Of a DNA stretch of 64,000 bases, positions 1 through 11,621 are shown in pieces; positions within the stretch are counted from its first letter, which is position 1; each line of letters begins with the position of its first letter. The notes beneath the pieces were generated by a model. It worked only from the letters and a program-made list of their open reading frames with translations, was not told the DNA's origin and did not search any database. The translations under genes were made by a program, and so were the position numbers. Source of the DNA: Eulemur rufifrons (lineage: Eukaryota; Chordata; Mammalia; Primates; Lemuridae); NCBI RefSeq assembly GCF_041146395.1, contig NC_090986.1:45606001-45670000 (forward strand), given 5' to 3'.

Positions 1-184
1 TTTCCACAGGGACTAAGAGGAGACAGATATCATTGCAGAAAAGTCAAAAACAAGATAATGGCAAGGTAGTGTTTTACTTTGCACTGGCAGACATATAGAA
101 AAGATACAGGCTAGACATATAAGGGAGGGCTTCCCAAAACAAAATGAGCATGAATTCAGAGGCTTCTTACATCATTGCCTAAAT

Positions 185-418
185 CAGTCATTCTCGCATG
201 GGAGTGATTTAACCCCCTGGGGACATTTGTCAATGCCTGGAGACATTTTGATTTTCATGACAAGGCTGTAGGTGTGAGCATTGAGAAAGTTGGGGGACTA
301 GGGAGTTCCACTAGTATCCGGGGTGCTTCTAAACTTTCTATAATGCACAAGATAGTGGCCTCACAACAAAGAATAATTTTGTCCAAAATGTCAATAATGC
401 TAAAGTTGAAAAACCCTG
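185..418 (+). mobile_element. MER20-like hAT-Charlie non-autonomous DNA transposon
   Basis: The copy begins cagtcattctc and ends gttgaaaaaccctg, which are approximate inverted ends. Inside are the MER20 landmarks 'ggggacatttgtcaatg', 'ggagacatttt', 'gcttctaaactttctataatgca' (divided and diverged) and 'caaaatgtcaata'. The length, about 234 bp, fits a near full-length MER20. This is a fossil without coding capacity. MER20 copies have been linked to progesterone-responsive enhancers in placental mammals; whether this copy acts that way cannot be seen here. Confidence 0.85.
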
Positions 419-689
419 GACTCGATGTGGTAGTCTTGCTAGTGAGTTTCTCTCATATCTTACATTCCACACTGGGTGGTAGGACATCTAAAACAGAGTC
501 CTTGCTGAATTTACCTGGCCATGCAGATGGTGGTAACTTGATTTTTAGATGCTAAGGAAAAGATATAATGATAAAGAAGGCTTATTCTGAACCCAGTAAT
601 TTGCATCACTAAAGCCAAGAGACATGCAAATTAGCCACAATGTGTATACCATGACATGTACCATAGAGACATGGAGTGTCTTTCAGTTT
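419..689. other. No recognised feature
   Basis: Single-copy-looking sequence between the MER20-like element and the start of the antisense L1. The open frame that runs in from the transposon has no resemblance to a protein family. Confidence 0.5.
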
Positions 690-1482
690 ATTTAAATCTT
701 AATTTCTGACAATAGTTTTTTGTGGTTTTCAGTACCAAGTATTACACTTAAATTTATGCATAAGTGTTTTATTATTTTTAATACTGTTGCTAACTAAATG
801 ATTTTTTTAAAATTTCAATTTTAGATTCTTCATTGGTAACTGTATAGAAATACAGTTGATTTTTCAATATTGATCTTGTATCCGCCAACCTTGCTGAACT
901 TGTTTATTAGTTTTAACAGTTTTTTAGTACATTTTTTAAGGCTATATAGAAAATCTTGTCATTAGGGAAAGAAAGAGTTTTGCTTCTTTGCAATGTGAAT
1001 GCTTTTTATTTGTTCTTCCTGTTTAATTGCCCTGGTTAAAACCTCCAGTACATTGTTAAATAATCATGACAAGAGAAACCATCTTTGACTCCTTTCTGAT
1101 CTTTGGGGAAAAGTATTCAGTATTTCACCAGTAAGTATAATATGGTGTTAGCTGTGAGAATGTCATAAACACAATTCAGCAGTTTGAGAAAACTTTTTAC
1201 TCCAGTTTCTCAAATGTTAATTGTAAAAGGGTGTTAGGTTTTGTCAAATACTTTTTATAAGTTTACTGAAATGATAGTAAGTTTTCTTGTCCTTTATACT
1301 ATTGATAGGGTGTATTACATTGATTCTTAGTGTTAAATCAACTTTGCATTGCAATGATAAATCACATTTGGTCATGATATATAATCACTTTTACATATGT
1401 TTGAGCATTTTTTCGTCTGTATCTGTCAAGAATCTTGGTCTATAGTTCTCATTGTTTATAATGTCTTTGCTTGCCATTGGTA

Positions 1483-1776
1483 TCAGTATGATGCTGGGTT
1501 CATAGAATGAATTGGAAAGTGTTCCCCCCTTCTTTTTGTTTGGAAGATTTTGTGGAACATTTGTATTGATTTTATAAATATTTGGTAGAATTCACCAATA
1601 AAGCCATCTTGACCTGAGATTTTCTTTGTAGAAAGTTTTAAAATTACTGATTCAATCTTTTTATTTATTATGTGCCCATTCATATTTTCTGTTTTTTGAG
1701 TTAATTTTGGTACTTTATAACATTTTAGGAGTTTGTCCATTTCTTCTGTTATGTGATGTGTTGTCATAGTTTTCAT
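1483..1776 (-). pseudogene. L1 ORF2 reverse-transcriptase N-terminal fragment (decayed)
   Basis: An open run of about 97 codons inside the L1M. It keeps the conserved ORF2 block that precedes the catalytic region: INKKIESVILKLSTKK followed by SGQDGFIGEFYQIF, which matches the L1 pattern 'I..ai..LP.kKSPGPDGFt.EFYq'. This confirms the strand and region of the parent element. It is a remnant of one protein domain and cannot function alone. Confidence 0.85.
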
Positions 1777-2955
1777 AATATTCCCTTATCATTCTTTATA
1801 CTTCTGTAAGCTTCATACTGTTGTGCTCTCTTTCTTTCCTTAATTTGGTAATTTGTGTCTTCTCCTTTTTTACTTTTTAGTAAGTCTAGCTAAAGACTTG
1901 TCAATTTCTTGTTCCTTTTAAAGAAATAATTGTTGGCATCCTTAATTTTTCTTTCTAATTTTTCTCTTCTCTATTTACTTTATTTCTACTCAAATCTTCA
2001 TTATTTTTTCTTCCTATTTGCTATATATTTAGTATGTTCTTGTTTTTCTAGTGTCTTAGTGGGGAAGATTAAGTTGATGATTTGATATTTTTCTTCTTTT
2101 TTATAAAATTTATAGCTATAAATCTTCCCCTGAGTACCACTTCAGCTACATCTTATAAATTTTCCTTTGTTGTGTTTTAGTTTTCATTAATCACATAGTA
2201 TTTTCTAATTTCCCTTGTAGTTTTTTGATCTATTGCTTATTTAGGTTGCTTAATTTATGCCCATTTGTAAATTTCTCAAATTTATTTTTGTTGTTTTTTA
2301 ATTTAATTCCATTGTGGTCTAAGGAGATACTTTGTACGATTTCCATCCTGTTAAACTTACTGATCTAGTGTAGGGTCTATCCTGAGAATATTATATATGG
2401 CTTTGAGAAGAATGTGTTTTTCTGGGTTTTGTTGGTCTGTTCTATAGATTTCTATTAGGTGTGATTGGTTAATAACACTGTTCAAATGTTGTGATTTATT
2501 TTTAATCTCCTATAAAGTTATTATATCCATTATTTAAATAGATTATTAGAGTCTGAAAATATTATTTTTAAATTCTGTTTTAATTTTTTTCCATTTTTGC
2601 TTCTTGTATTTGTTATTACATATATGTTTATAATTGTTATGTCTTGCTAATGCATTGACATTTTGTCACTATAGAATGCCCTTCTTTAACTCTAACAATA
2701 TTTTTTTGTTTCAAAGTCTATTTTGTCAGAGCCATTCCAGCTCTATTATAGTTACTGTTTGCATAGTATATCTTTTTCTATACTTTTCTTTCAACGTAGT
2801 TGATAGATTTATCTGAAGTATACCTTCTCTGCGAGAATATAATTGGAACACTGGTTTTTTATCTATTCTAATAATCTCTGCCTTTTGATTGGATTATTTA
2901 ATTAACTAGCACTTAATATTGATATAGTTCAATCTGTATCTGCCATTTTCCTTTC

Positions 2956-2959
<4 letters not shown>

Positions 2960-2989
<30 letters not shown>
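2960..2989. repeat. (TA)n microsatellite
   Basis: About 15 uninterrupted TA dinucleotides within the L1M. Confidence 0.95.
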
Positions 2990-2991
<2 letters not shown>

Positions 2992-3175
2992 TAGGCATTT
3001 TTGTATCTTTATCCTCCTTTATTGCCTTTTTATATTAAGTATATGTTTTCTAGAGCAACCTTTTAATTATTTCAAAATTTTCTTCATTATAATTCTGAAT
3101 TACTTTCTTAATTATTTAAATTATTCTCTAGGGCTTACAATATATAGCTGAAGTTATCAAAAACTTACAGATTTT

Positions 3176-3332
3176 TCCATGTGTGATGGCACATGCTTGT
3201 AAACCTAGCTACTCAGGAGGCTGAAGCGGGAGGATCTTGTGAGTTCAAGAGTTTGAATCCAGCCTCTGCAACATAGTGAGACCTCATTTCTAAGAAAAAC
3301 AAACCAAATAAATGAAAAACAAAAAGAAACAC
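3176..3332 (+). mobile_element. Free left Alu monomer (FLAM-type SINE) inside L1M
   Basis: A single 7SL-derived monomer. It shows 'tgatggcacatgcttgtaa', 'ctagctactcaggaggctga' (20 bases) and 'caacatagtgagacc', then an impure A-rich tail. There is no second arm. The L1M sequence resumes on the far side, so the monomer was inserted into an existing L1M. Fossil monomers of this type predate dimeric Alu, so the host L1M is older still. Confidence 0.8.
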
Positions 3333-6150
3333 TTGCATATTAATACTAACATAATTCCAGTAAAAGATAAAAACTTTACTCTGATATAGCTTCATTCCCT
3401 CCACACTTATACTGTTATAATTACACATATTGTACCCATAGATATTAAAAATCCAATAACACATTTTTATAATTATTATTTTATACAATATTATATGTCT
3501 TTTAAAGAAGCTGAAAAATATAAAGCAATTAGGTATGTATACAGTTTGTTATATCAACCTTCTTAATTACAATTTCTAGTTCTCTTTATTTCTTCAGGTA
3601 TATTCAGGTTACATTTTGGTGCCATTTCTTTAAAGCAATACAGCTTTGCTCAAACCAAATATCACTTTTACACTTAAATATATTATATGTTTACATGTAT
3701 TACTATCCCAGCAATAGAATTATACTCATTGTTTATGCAAGTACACATTAAACAAGAGAAAAAAAGAATGAGATGTAATTAATTATACTATCTGTTATAA
3801 TTACATAATAACCTACATAATTACATTTGCTGGTGTTTCTTATTTATTTGTTTTTTTTTGTATTTGAGTTACTGTCTGGTGTCACTTGCTTTTAGCCTGA
3901 AAAATTTCCTTTAGTATTTCTATTAAGGCAGATCTGCTAGCAACTCTTTATATAAATTTTGGATCTGAAAGTGTCTTTATTTTGTCTTCATTTGCATAGT
4001 TAGTGTTGCTAGATATAGAATTCATGATTGATAGGATTTTTTTTTCTTTCAGCTTTTTGAATATATCATCCTAATGCTGTCAGGATTACACTATGTATGA
4101 TGAGAAGTTATCTTGTAGTTTTATTGAGGTCATTGTAGGTAATGAGCTATTTTTCTCTTACTGATTCAAGATTTTTGTTGTTTTGTTTTTCCACATTTTG
4201 AGTCTGCTGTGTTTGGATGTGAAATTTATTGCATTTATTCTACTTGGAATTTGTTGAGTTTCATGGTTGTATAGGTAAATATTTTCTCATCAAGCTTGGC
4301 AAGTTTTTAGAAATTATTTCTTAAATATTTTCTGACTTTGTTATTTTTTCTATGCTTTTATTACTCTCATTACACATATGTAAGTATGCTAAATGGTGTC
4401 TCATACTTCTCCAACCATCTTTTATTTCTCATTGTTTTTTCTCTCAGTTTTTTATTCTGCATGATATCAACTGATGTAGCTTCAAGTTTTGATGATTCTT
4501 TCTTCACCAGTTCAAATATAATATTGAGCCCTTCTAGCAAATTTTTCATCGTGATTATATTATACTTTTTAACTTCAAAATTTCCATTAGATTGTTTTAT
4601 ATAAATTCCATATTTTAATAATATTTGATGAGACATTATTATGTCTTTCTTAATTCTTTGTGCATGGTCTCTTTCATTTTTCAAACATATTTATAAAAAC
4701 ACAATAACATAATAACATCTTTTAAGTCTTTCTCTGTCAACTTCAATATCTGAATCCCTTCAAAACATTTCTATTAACTATTTTTATTTTTTGTTTCTCT
4801 CCTGTGTATGGGTCATAGTCCTTATCCTGGTTGTTTTGGCATGTCTCATAATTTTTGTTAAAAACTGGACATTTTACACAATTTATTGTAGCATCTATGG
4901 ATACAGATTCCCTAACCAGGATATTGATGTTGTTTACTTGGTCATTTATTTATTTAGTGACTTGGTATGAAGTCTATTTGCCCTGAAGTGTGTAGCCTCT
5001 GATGTCTCTGTTCAAATTTTTTTTTCTTATTTATATCTTTTACATCATAATTATGTAAAGGTTCTGCTTAGGCTCTCTTGGCCAGTTATTGTCCTTTAAC
5101 ATTGATTGCATGTTTCTGTGCATGCACATGTTTGTGGCTTAGATGCTGTCATCACAGTTCAAAGAGTTTATGTTTTTGTCCCTGTTTAAGCAGGAACTAA
5201 TAGTTTGGATTTTTTTCTCTCTAATCATTCTCAAGATGATGCAGCCTTGGGTATGCACATAAGCTCCCAGAGATTCAAGCATTCATGTGATTTTATTTTT
5301 AAGTCTGGCTTCCAAGGAATTGCTCCTAGGTCAGAGGAGCTTAATAATTTCAGCCAGCTTGGTCACAGATTGTGATTAATCCCCTAGTTTCACTGAGGAC
5401 TCTACTCTTTGTTTCTTGACCTATATGCAGTGTGTGGAATATTTTCAAGTATCCTCCACGACCTGTTCTGATTCTCCTGAGTACTTAGAGCTTATGCACA
5501 GCCTTCCTAATCACTGAGGGTGACTGTGATCTTAGGATAACTCTTCTTGTTTGTCTCTTTTTCTCAATCTCTCTGTTAAATCTCTTATTGATCTACATTT
5601 CTATCTGTAGCTGTGGTATCAAGGACCTAAAAGTGCCCTCTTTATTTCTCTTCGTAGTTTTGAACAATGTCTTTCGACATGGACTTCTTCGTGCTCTGTT
5701 TCAAATTAAACCAACACTCTCAAGCAGAGCTGTGAAGCTCTTAGTTCTTATACCCTCCATCTCTTTTGACATAACCTTTGTAGCACATCACAAGGACAGG
5801 GGGTGGGGATTGCATTTCCCTTTTCCCAGAGTGACGTACCTTTTCTATCACCTGGCCCTGTTAGGGTGTTTTCTAGTCTTCTTGGCTTGCCTCTCCTGAC
5901 TTGGAACCTCCAAAACATGCCAGCCAGGGTGTGTGTGTTCCTGGGGCCATGTCCTCCTTCCCTACGGTACCTGGAGTAGAACTTATGCCCAAGTGGGGCC
6001 TGGATGGAAAAAGGAAGCCCCAGTCATCTCAGGTATGTTGGTTTCTATAGTGGAACTAGTGAGGATTCCAACAGCACAGACGCCTGCTCTTCTTACTTAG
6101 GTCTCATAGATTTTCTTGAGTGAAAATACCTCTATTTACTATATACCCTT

Positions 6151-7120
6151 AAGCAATTTTTGAGAGGCTTAATACACTTGTTTTTACACTTTTTTTGGAT
6201 AAAAGTTGTTTGTTAGGAAAAGAGTCTGCCATGCTCTTCATTCCACCATTCCACCATTCCAGAATTCATGCATATATTTGTATATATGTGACAGCTGACT
6301 GCAACTCATACCAGGGTGTTCTTATTAAAGTGAGCTATGGGTCCAAGATATCTGATCTTGGAGAATGTGAAGAGATTCTGAGAAAAAAAATGTATCACAA
6401 ATAGCTCCATAGCACACACAACTGTCTGTGTTGTAGGGCTGGGAGAGGAGAGGAAGAGTGGGTCAGAAGCATGGTGTACCAAAGAGAGCAATACAAAATC
6501 TACTGAATGAGACATAAGCAAAAAATAAAAAGGAAAAGTCAAGAAGGTAATATTTTCAATTACTATTTTTAAATATCTACTTCATTCACAATATTAAAAA
6601 GTTATAAATAAAATTTTGTAAAAAGATTTAATATAAACATGCCTGTTAGCACAGTTGTCATTATCTCTTGTGAGCTGTTAAGCCATTTATAAAATTCAGG
6701 GGAATCATGCTTTAAGTATCAAATTATCTTGAGTTTTAAAAATGTATTTCCCATAGCTTCGCAGAAATATAAAAGATCTCTGGCCTTACTCTCTGGGCAT
6801 ATTAAACACTGGTTTAGAATATTCCTCAGTTGATAGTTTGGTCTTCCTGAAATGTTGCCTCTAGAGAAATTCCTAATGACAACCACTCCTCAAAGCACTT
6901 TATTACAACTGCTTATCAATTAATTAATGAACAGAGGAATATCTTTAATGAAGCTTCTCACCTTTTTGGGAAGGCCAAATTAAAATCAGAAATCCCCTCT
7001 AGTGTGAAATAACAATTTTCCACTTTAAGCTAAATGATGTTATCAAAACCAAAGTACCAACTGGTGTGTTTCTATTTAATGGATAATTTTTCTAGAGTTC
7101 ATCATTTCAAAAAATGACAG
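6151..7120. other. No recognised feature
   Basis: About 970 bases of A+T-rich DNA with no repeat or gene that I recognise. A short run of 'accattcc' units near 6240 is the only local repetition. Confidence 0.4.
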
Positions 7121-7121
7121 C

Positions 7122-7211
7122 ACCATATGTATATGTATATGTGTGTGTGCATATATATGTGTGTGTGTATGTGTGTGTGCATATATATATACACACACAC
7201 ATACACACACG
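7122..7211. repeat. Compound TG/TA/CA microsatellite containing a 50-bp palindrome
   Basis: Alternating TG, TATG and CA runs. The segment 7161-7210 is a near-perfect palindrome: a TG-rich arm of 20 bases, a central ATATATATAT, and a CA-rich arm whose complement matches 19 of 20 positions. Confidence 0.9.
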
Positions 7212-7469
7212 CAAAATTGATATACTCTTCACATAACTCCCTAGAGTTAAATCACTAAACCATGGAAAGCATGGTTCTGTGTTAGCCATTTTTGAATAGA
7301 GATAGGAGGAAAACAATCTCTCAACATGAGAAACTTCATCTCACAGTTTTATAATCACCTACAATATTTGCACAGTGAAGAATTGTCAAAATGGCATAAA
7401 AATGGTGAAACTATAGAGGAATTTCTAATATGAAATAATCTTTCTAATTGAATGTATCTTCTCGATTTT

Positions 7470-8066
7470 CTTTTTTCTTTTTTTTTTCTTTTTTTTAATT
7501 TCAGCATATTATGAGAGTACAAATGTTTAGGTTATGTATATTGCCCTTGCCCACACCTCCCCACCCCAAGTCAGAGCTTCAAGCATGTCCATCCTCTAGA
7601 CGGTGTGCATCACACTCATTATGTATGTATATACCCATCCCCTCCTCCCCGCTCCCATCTGCCTGATGCCCGATGAATGTTATTCCTCTATGTGCACTGA
7701 GGTGTTGATCAGTGAAACCAATTTGATGGTGAGTACATGCGGTGCTTATTTTTCCATTCTTGGGATACTTCACTTAGTAGTATGGGTTCCAGCTCTATCC
7801 AGGATAATACAAGAGGTGCTAGATCACCATTGTTGCTCATAGCTGAATAGTACTCCATGGTATACATATAGCACATTTTATTAATCCACTCATGTATTCA
7901 TGGGCACTTGGGTTGTTTCCACATCTTTGCAGTTGTAAATTGTGCTGCTATAAACATTCGAGTGCAGATGTCTTTTTTATAGAATGTCTTTTGTTCTTTT
8001 GGGTAGATGCCCAGTAATGGGATTGCTGGATCAAATGGTAGATCTACTTGTATCTCTTTACAGTAT
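7470..8066 (-). mobile_element. 5'-truncated young L1 (3' UTR and ORF2 C-terminus, antisense)
   Basis: A T-rich tract is followed by the reverse complement of the strepsirrhine L1 3' end ('attatgagagtacaaatg') and then the ORF2 C-terminal coding region in antisense ('gaatagtactccatgg', 'gctggatcaaatggta'). The copy stops after about 600 bp, the usual 5' truncation. Possible target-site duplication, imperfect: gtatcttctcgatttt at 7454-7469 and gtatcttcttctggatttt at 8063-8081. Their overlap with the L1 edge makes this tentative. Confidence 0.9.
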
Positions 8067-8081
8067 CTTCTTCTGGATTTT

Positions 8082-8394
8082 AGAAAAAGTTATTATTGCA
8101 TGATTATTATATCAATATTATGTATTGTCTACCCAGGATAGTAACTGGTCAATGAATTTAATCAATATAAATTCTGCATAATTTAAAATTCAAAAGCACT
8201 CCTTAGCCATGTGCAAAAAGCAAAATACAAAATAAATTTCCCAGTATCATTTTTGAGTAGACGAAGTAATATTGGTCTACTCAGTATGGTGTTTGATATT
8301 TGATCAAAGGTAACTTATTTTTAGTTAAAAGATGAATTTCACATTTTAGGGATCCCTCTGTATCTCTAAATTAGGTGTAACATCCTTTAAAATA
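8082..8394. other. No recognised feature
   Basis: A+T-rich, apparently unique sequence between the L1 and a MIR. Confidence 0.4.
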
Positions 8395-8655
8395 TATATT
8401 GAATAGACACTTATGTAGTGTCTACTATGTGTTGGGCATGTTCCAAGTGTTTTTCTGACATTAGTGTATTTAACTAACCTAATAATGCTATGAAGTATGC
8501 ATTATCACTATTCCTTTTTCACAGATTCACAGATGAATTAGCTGTGACCAGAGATGGTAGTTCTCCACCAGGAGTCACAAAGAAAGCAAATGGCAGAGCT
8601 GAAGCTGTAAGTGTAGATCTAGAGTTCATGTTTCTACCTCTTATGCTATATTGCC
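8395..8655 (+). mobile_element. MIR SINE
   Basis: Nearly the whole MIR core and 3' part are readable: 'agtgtctactatgtgttgggc', the 'ttttcacagattcacagatga' core in diverged form, 'aatggcagagctgaag' and 'cctcttatgctatattg'. This is an ancient tRNA-derived SINE mobilised by L2, and is inactive. Confidence 0.85.
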
Positions 8656-9927
8656 TATTTTTTTAATAAAAAAGATCTTTAAAGCTCTCCATCTGATTTA
8701 TTTTTTAGCCACATGTTTCATTATCATTATCATCAAAGCATCAAAGTTATACAATCTGTTGTGTACAGAATCAGTCAGGTCTTTCTTCTCAGAGTTTCCA
8801 GTTTAGTATGGCCATGGCTTATCTAAATATATATTACAACAATACTCATTATGTTATTTTTGAAAAATTTTGTTAGTTTAACTGATATTCTCCCTTCCCC
8901 CTGCAAAGAGAAAATTATATCATTAATAATACTGTCCGGCATATTTCTTTCTTATCCCTCTAAAGGAATTTCTATTTCGATTCTCTTTATTTTTTCTTTT
9001 CTCTAAAAGTTCAATGTGTTTTTCCTGTGGTTAATCAAAGAGTAAAGATCCATGTATGTCATATTTGAGAATTCAGATAGTATTTAGAGCTACTAGGAGT
9101 CATAAAATTCTTTTAATCACAAGAATTTGTGTGTTAATAATAACAAAAGTATTATTGAAGTCACACTTATTTGAAATAACTCAAAATTCTATCAGCAAAT
9201 CATTGAGAAGGAGGGACAAATAGGAAATAAAGAAGGGTTGGATTTCCTGAAGTTTCAGGAATCCATTTTCAAACTATACCTTTTCATTCAAGATTTTGAC
9301 AAGACAATTTTTTGAAGCTTCTCATAGTTTATGTGTATGTTTGTGCAAGTAGGTTAGCTAAACTGAATTTCAATATTATATATTTAATCCTATCATTTAA
9401 ATAATACATTTTATGCTAAGTTAGCCACACTGTTTTCTGTTCTTTTTGAATTCTTTGTATTAAATTGAAATACTTGAAAATAATGCCTAAGATAGGTTTT
9501 CATCAAGGCTTTCCTATGTTCTTATGCTATCCAGACAAATGACAGTCTTTGTTCCCATAAAACATACAGTCAAATGGGAAGGTACAAAGGTAAATAAATA
9601 TAACTGAGTAAATGTGATAAATGCTCCAAAAAGAGTTTGTTCAGAGTGGATTATTATTCTTGACAATTATGTGTCACCTTTTCAAAATTCTACTTTTCAA
9701 ACTTTGTTTTCACAAGTCCATATGGGTATTACATATTGATTAATAAAGTACATTCTTTGTTCTTTCATATTTTATTAAAACTATAGTTTTTTCATTTTTA
9801 AGTGACATATAGCAAAGGATATTACAAATTTGATTTTGAATATGCAAATATGCTTTTGACTTTGTCTTGATCCTAGTGGCACTTAAGTGCAATGTTTGGT
9901 TGATTATATTTGTATTATCAAAAATTT
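8656..9927. other. Mostly unrecognised; weak L2-like remnant near 9535-9630
   Basis: A+T-rich DNA. At about 9535-9630 the order 'gacagtctttgttccc', 'aaacatacagtcaaatggg', 'aggtaaataaatat' resembles the old mammalian repeat that runs antisense from L2 3' ends. Nothing else is recognised. Confidence 0.35.
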
Positions 9928-10038
9928 CCCATTGAAATTAATGGAGTCTGATCTACAACAAATGCTTCTTTGAAATAAATGGATTTTATTACTGATTTAT
10001 CCCTACTAGAATGAATGGCATGTGTAGCTTACAGATCA
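9928..10038 (-). repeat. 37-bp degenerate tandem repeat, three units in inverted orientation
   Basis: Three consecutive 37-base units (from 9928, 9965 and 10002). Each aligns with the reverse complement of the units at 10208-10429. The shared core is 'gaaat.aatgg' (complement of 'attcatttc') followed by a block complementary to 'tagctatcgaat'. No gaps are needed to keep the 37-base period. Confidence 0.7.
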
Positions 10039-10079
10039 TGTAGTTAGGGACCTATTAGATCAGTAAGTCTAAGCTGCCT

Positions 10080-10152
10080 GCTTGGATAGAATATAGTCTC
10101 CAAATAGAGGACAAAGCATTTGATCTTAGCCAAAAGGCCATGAACAAAAGCT
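10080..10152 (-). pseudogene. RNU2 pseudogene: U2 snRNA-like fragment with internal deletion
   Basis: On the minus strand 'ggccttttggctaagatcaa' matches the conserved 5' region of U2 snRNA. It is followed after a short gap by 'tcctctatttggag', matching the branch-distal U2 stem segment 'tcctctatccgagga', and by 'ctatattctat'. About 35-40 bases between the two blocks are missing, including the 'tatcagtttaatatctgata' segment. The 5' end 'atcgcttctc' is changed and the 3' half of U2 is absent. No U2 promoter is visible. It is a dead fragment, probably retrotransposed. Confidence 0.65.
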
Positions 10153-10164
10153 ATTTTAATTTAT

Positions 10165-10201
10165 TGCAATTAAAATGAATGGGATTCAATCTAACACATT
10201 T
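10165..10201 (-). repeat. Single inverted 37-bp unit at the palindrome centre
   Basis: One unit in the same orientation as 9928-10038. It contains aaatgaatgggattcaat, complementary in sequence to the neighbouring forward units. Only six bases separate it from the first forward unit, so the two form an inverted pair. Confidence 0.6.
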
Positions 10202-10207
10202 ATGAGG

Positions 10208-10429
10208 ATGCGATAACTATCGAATTGCATTCATTTCAGTGGGGTGTGTTAGTTATCCAATTCTATTCATTTCCATGGGGATCCATTATTTATCGAATCA
10301 CATTTATTTAAATGGGGATTCATTAGCTAAAAAATCTAATTAGTTTCCATGTGCATGCATTAGCTATCATGTCATCCTTCCTTTCAAAGACAATTCTCTA
10401 GTTATCAAATCCCATGCATTTATGTTTGG
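10208..10429 (+). repeat. 37-bp degenerate tandem repeat, six forward units
   Basis: Six units of exactly 37 bases begin at 10208, 10245, 10282, 10319, 10356 and 10393. The consensus begins t.cattagctatcgaat and ends with attcatttccatgggga. The first three units are most alike; the last two are the most diverged. No gaps are needed. I do not recognise the unit as a named satellite or transposon. Confidence 0.8.
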
Positions 10430-11621
10430 ATTGGATTCTAGGGTTTGAAAAAGCTGTTACTCTTAATTAAATGGTGGCAATAAACTGTTATCGTTATTAT
10501 ACTGTTGCATATTTGAGAGTATTTTCTAAATATCCAAATACTTAGTCACCCCAGTTTTCAATAGCTAAACAGAATGTTCTCTCAAATAATACAACATTTA
10601 ATTTAGCAGATGTCCAAAGGACCACTTTGATTTTTAAAATATGAGCATGGTGTTACCTTTTTAGGTCAGACTATATTATTTTTTTCCTGCAGTTTAGCCA
10701 TTAGGTGAAGTTCTCATGTTCAGAGAGATTTTCAAATGAAGGAAAATGTCAACCTGCTAAGAGGCCATAAGATTAGGTCCTTAGATTTATGAGTTATGTA
10801 CACTAAGCTAATGCAATAGTGTATGTGTCATTTGAATCATAATTGGATAGATTTCATTGTCATTTCTTGGCCAAAATTTTAACTCTTTAATTATTTTTTA
10901 AAAATCCATGCTTTGGAGAAACCAGAACTTTCTTATGCCAGGTTTCATACTATCAAGTTAAACTGATCAGTTGATGTTATTCATGATGTTGAAATAGATT
11001 AAGTAACAAGTTAAGTTACTCTATACCAACAAACACACTTTTGTTAAGTTATCTTGATAAATCTCCAATATGTGTAGACAACTCTAGCTTTCCCTGGACT
11101 TAAATTATTTTTCAAGTAATGAGTGATTTAAATGACTTTAGTTTATAAAAAGTGCAGGAACATAGTATAATGTGAAAATATCAGATGGGTAATATTTTAA
11201 GCCTGTATTACTGCTAGATTACTATGTGTTTACTACATTGAGGTGCTTATTGAGTTATTTAGCTTGTTTCAACTGTACTACCACATTTTATTGGTTTGAA
11301 ATCCATGAAATATTATTTCATTGTCTTTAACAATGCTATTTTTTGTCTAAATGGATTTTTTAAAAAATATATATATGAAAGTTGTAGGAATTTTATGTAG
11401 GTACATTTTTACAGCAGCATAAACTAATATTAATAACATTTTGCGTGCTAGCTGCCAATCATTTTAGGTACATTTTTTCAAATTCAATCTCTTTATAGTT
11501 AAAATTATAATTCTACATATTTCTATAATATTCAAATTTTACATTATTCTTGAAATGAAAAAAACAACAGAATGAAAAACAAATATAAAAATAAATTTAT
11601 ATTGATATATTGAAAAATCAG
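10430..11621. other. No recognised feature
   Basis: About 1.2 kb of A+T-rich DNA with no gene or repeat that I can name. Confidence 0.4.

Larger units (their letters stand above)
690..6150 (-). mobile_element. Ancient, nearly full-length L1M element (antisense), without its 3' end
   Basis: Read on the minus strand this is an old L1. From left to right the plus strand shows the reverse complement of the ORF2 reverse transcriptase (about 700-2000), the endonuclease part (about 2600-2950, seen as 'tttgtcagagccattccagctc' in split form and the following block), then the 5' half typical of old L1M subfamilies (about 3100-4910, with 'gtgccatttctttaaagc' and 'aaaactggacatttt'). From 4910 to 6150 the resemblance to L1M 5' sequence is weaker. 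The left end stops inside the reverse transcriptase, so the ORF2 C-terminus, 3' UTR and tail are missing. Divergence is heavy, with many stops. A free Alu monomer sits inside. Confidence 0.8.

Noticed and set aside
5588..5899. 103-codon open frame in a G+C-richer part
   Set aside because: Reads against the orientation of the probable L1M 5' region and shows no protein signature.
9928..10429. CRISPR-like array
   Set aside because: Units are degenerate and contiguous with no spacers, both orientations occur, and the DNA is mammalian.
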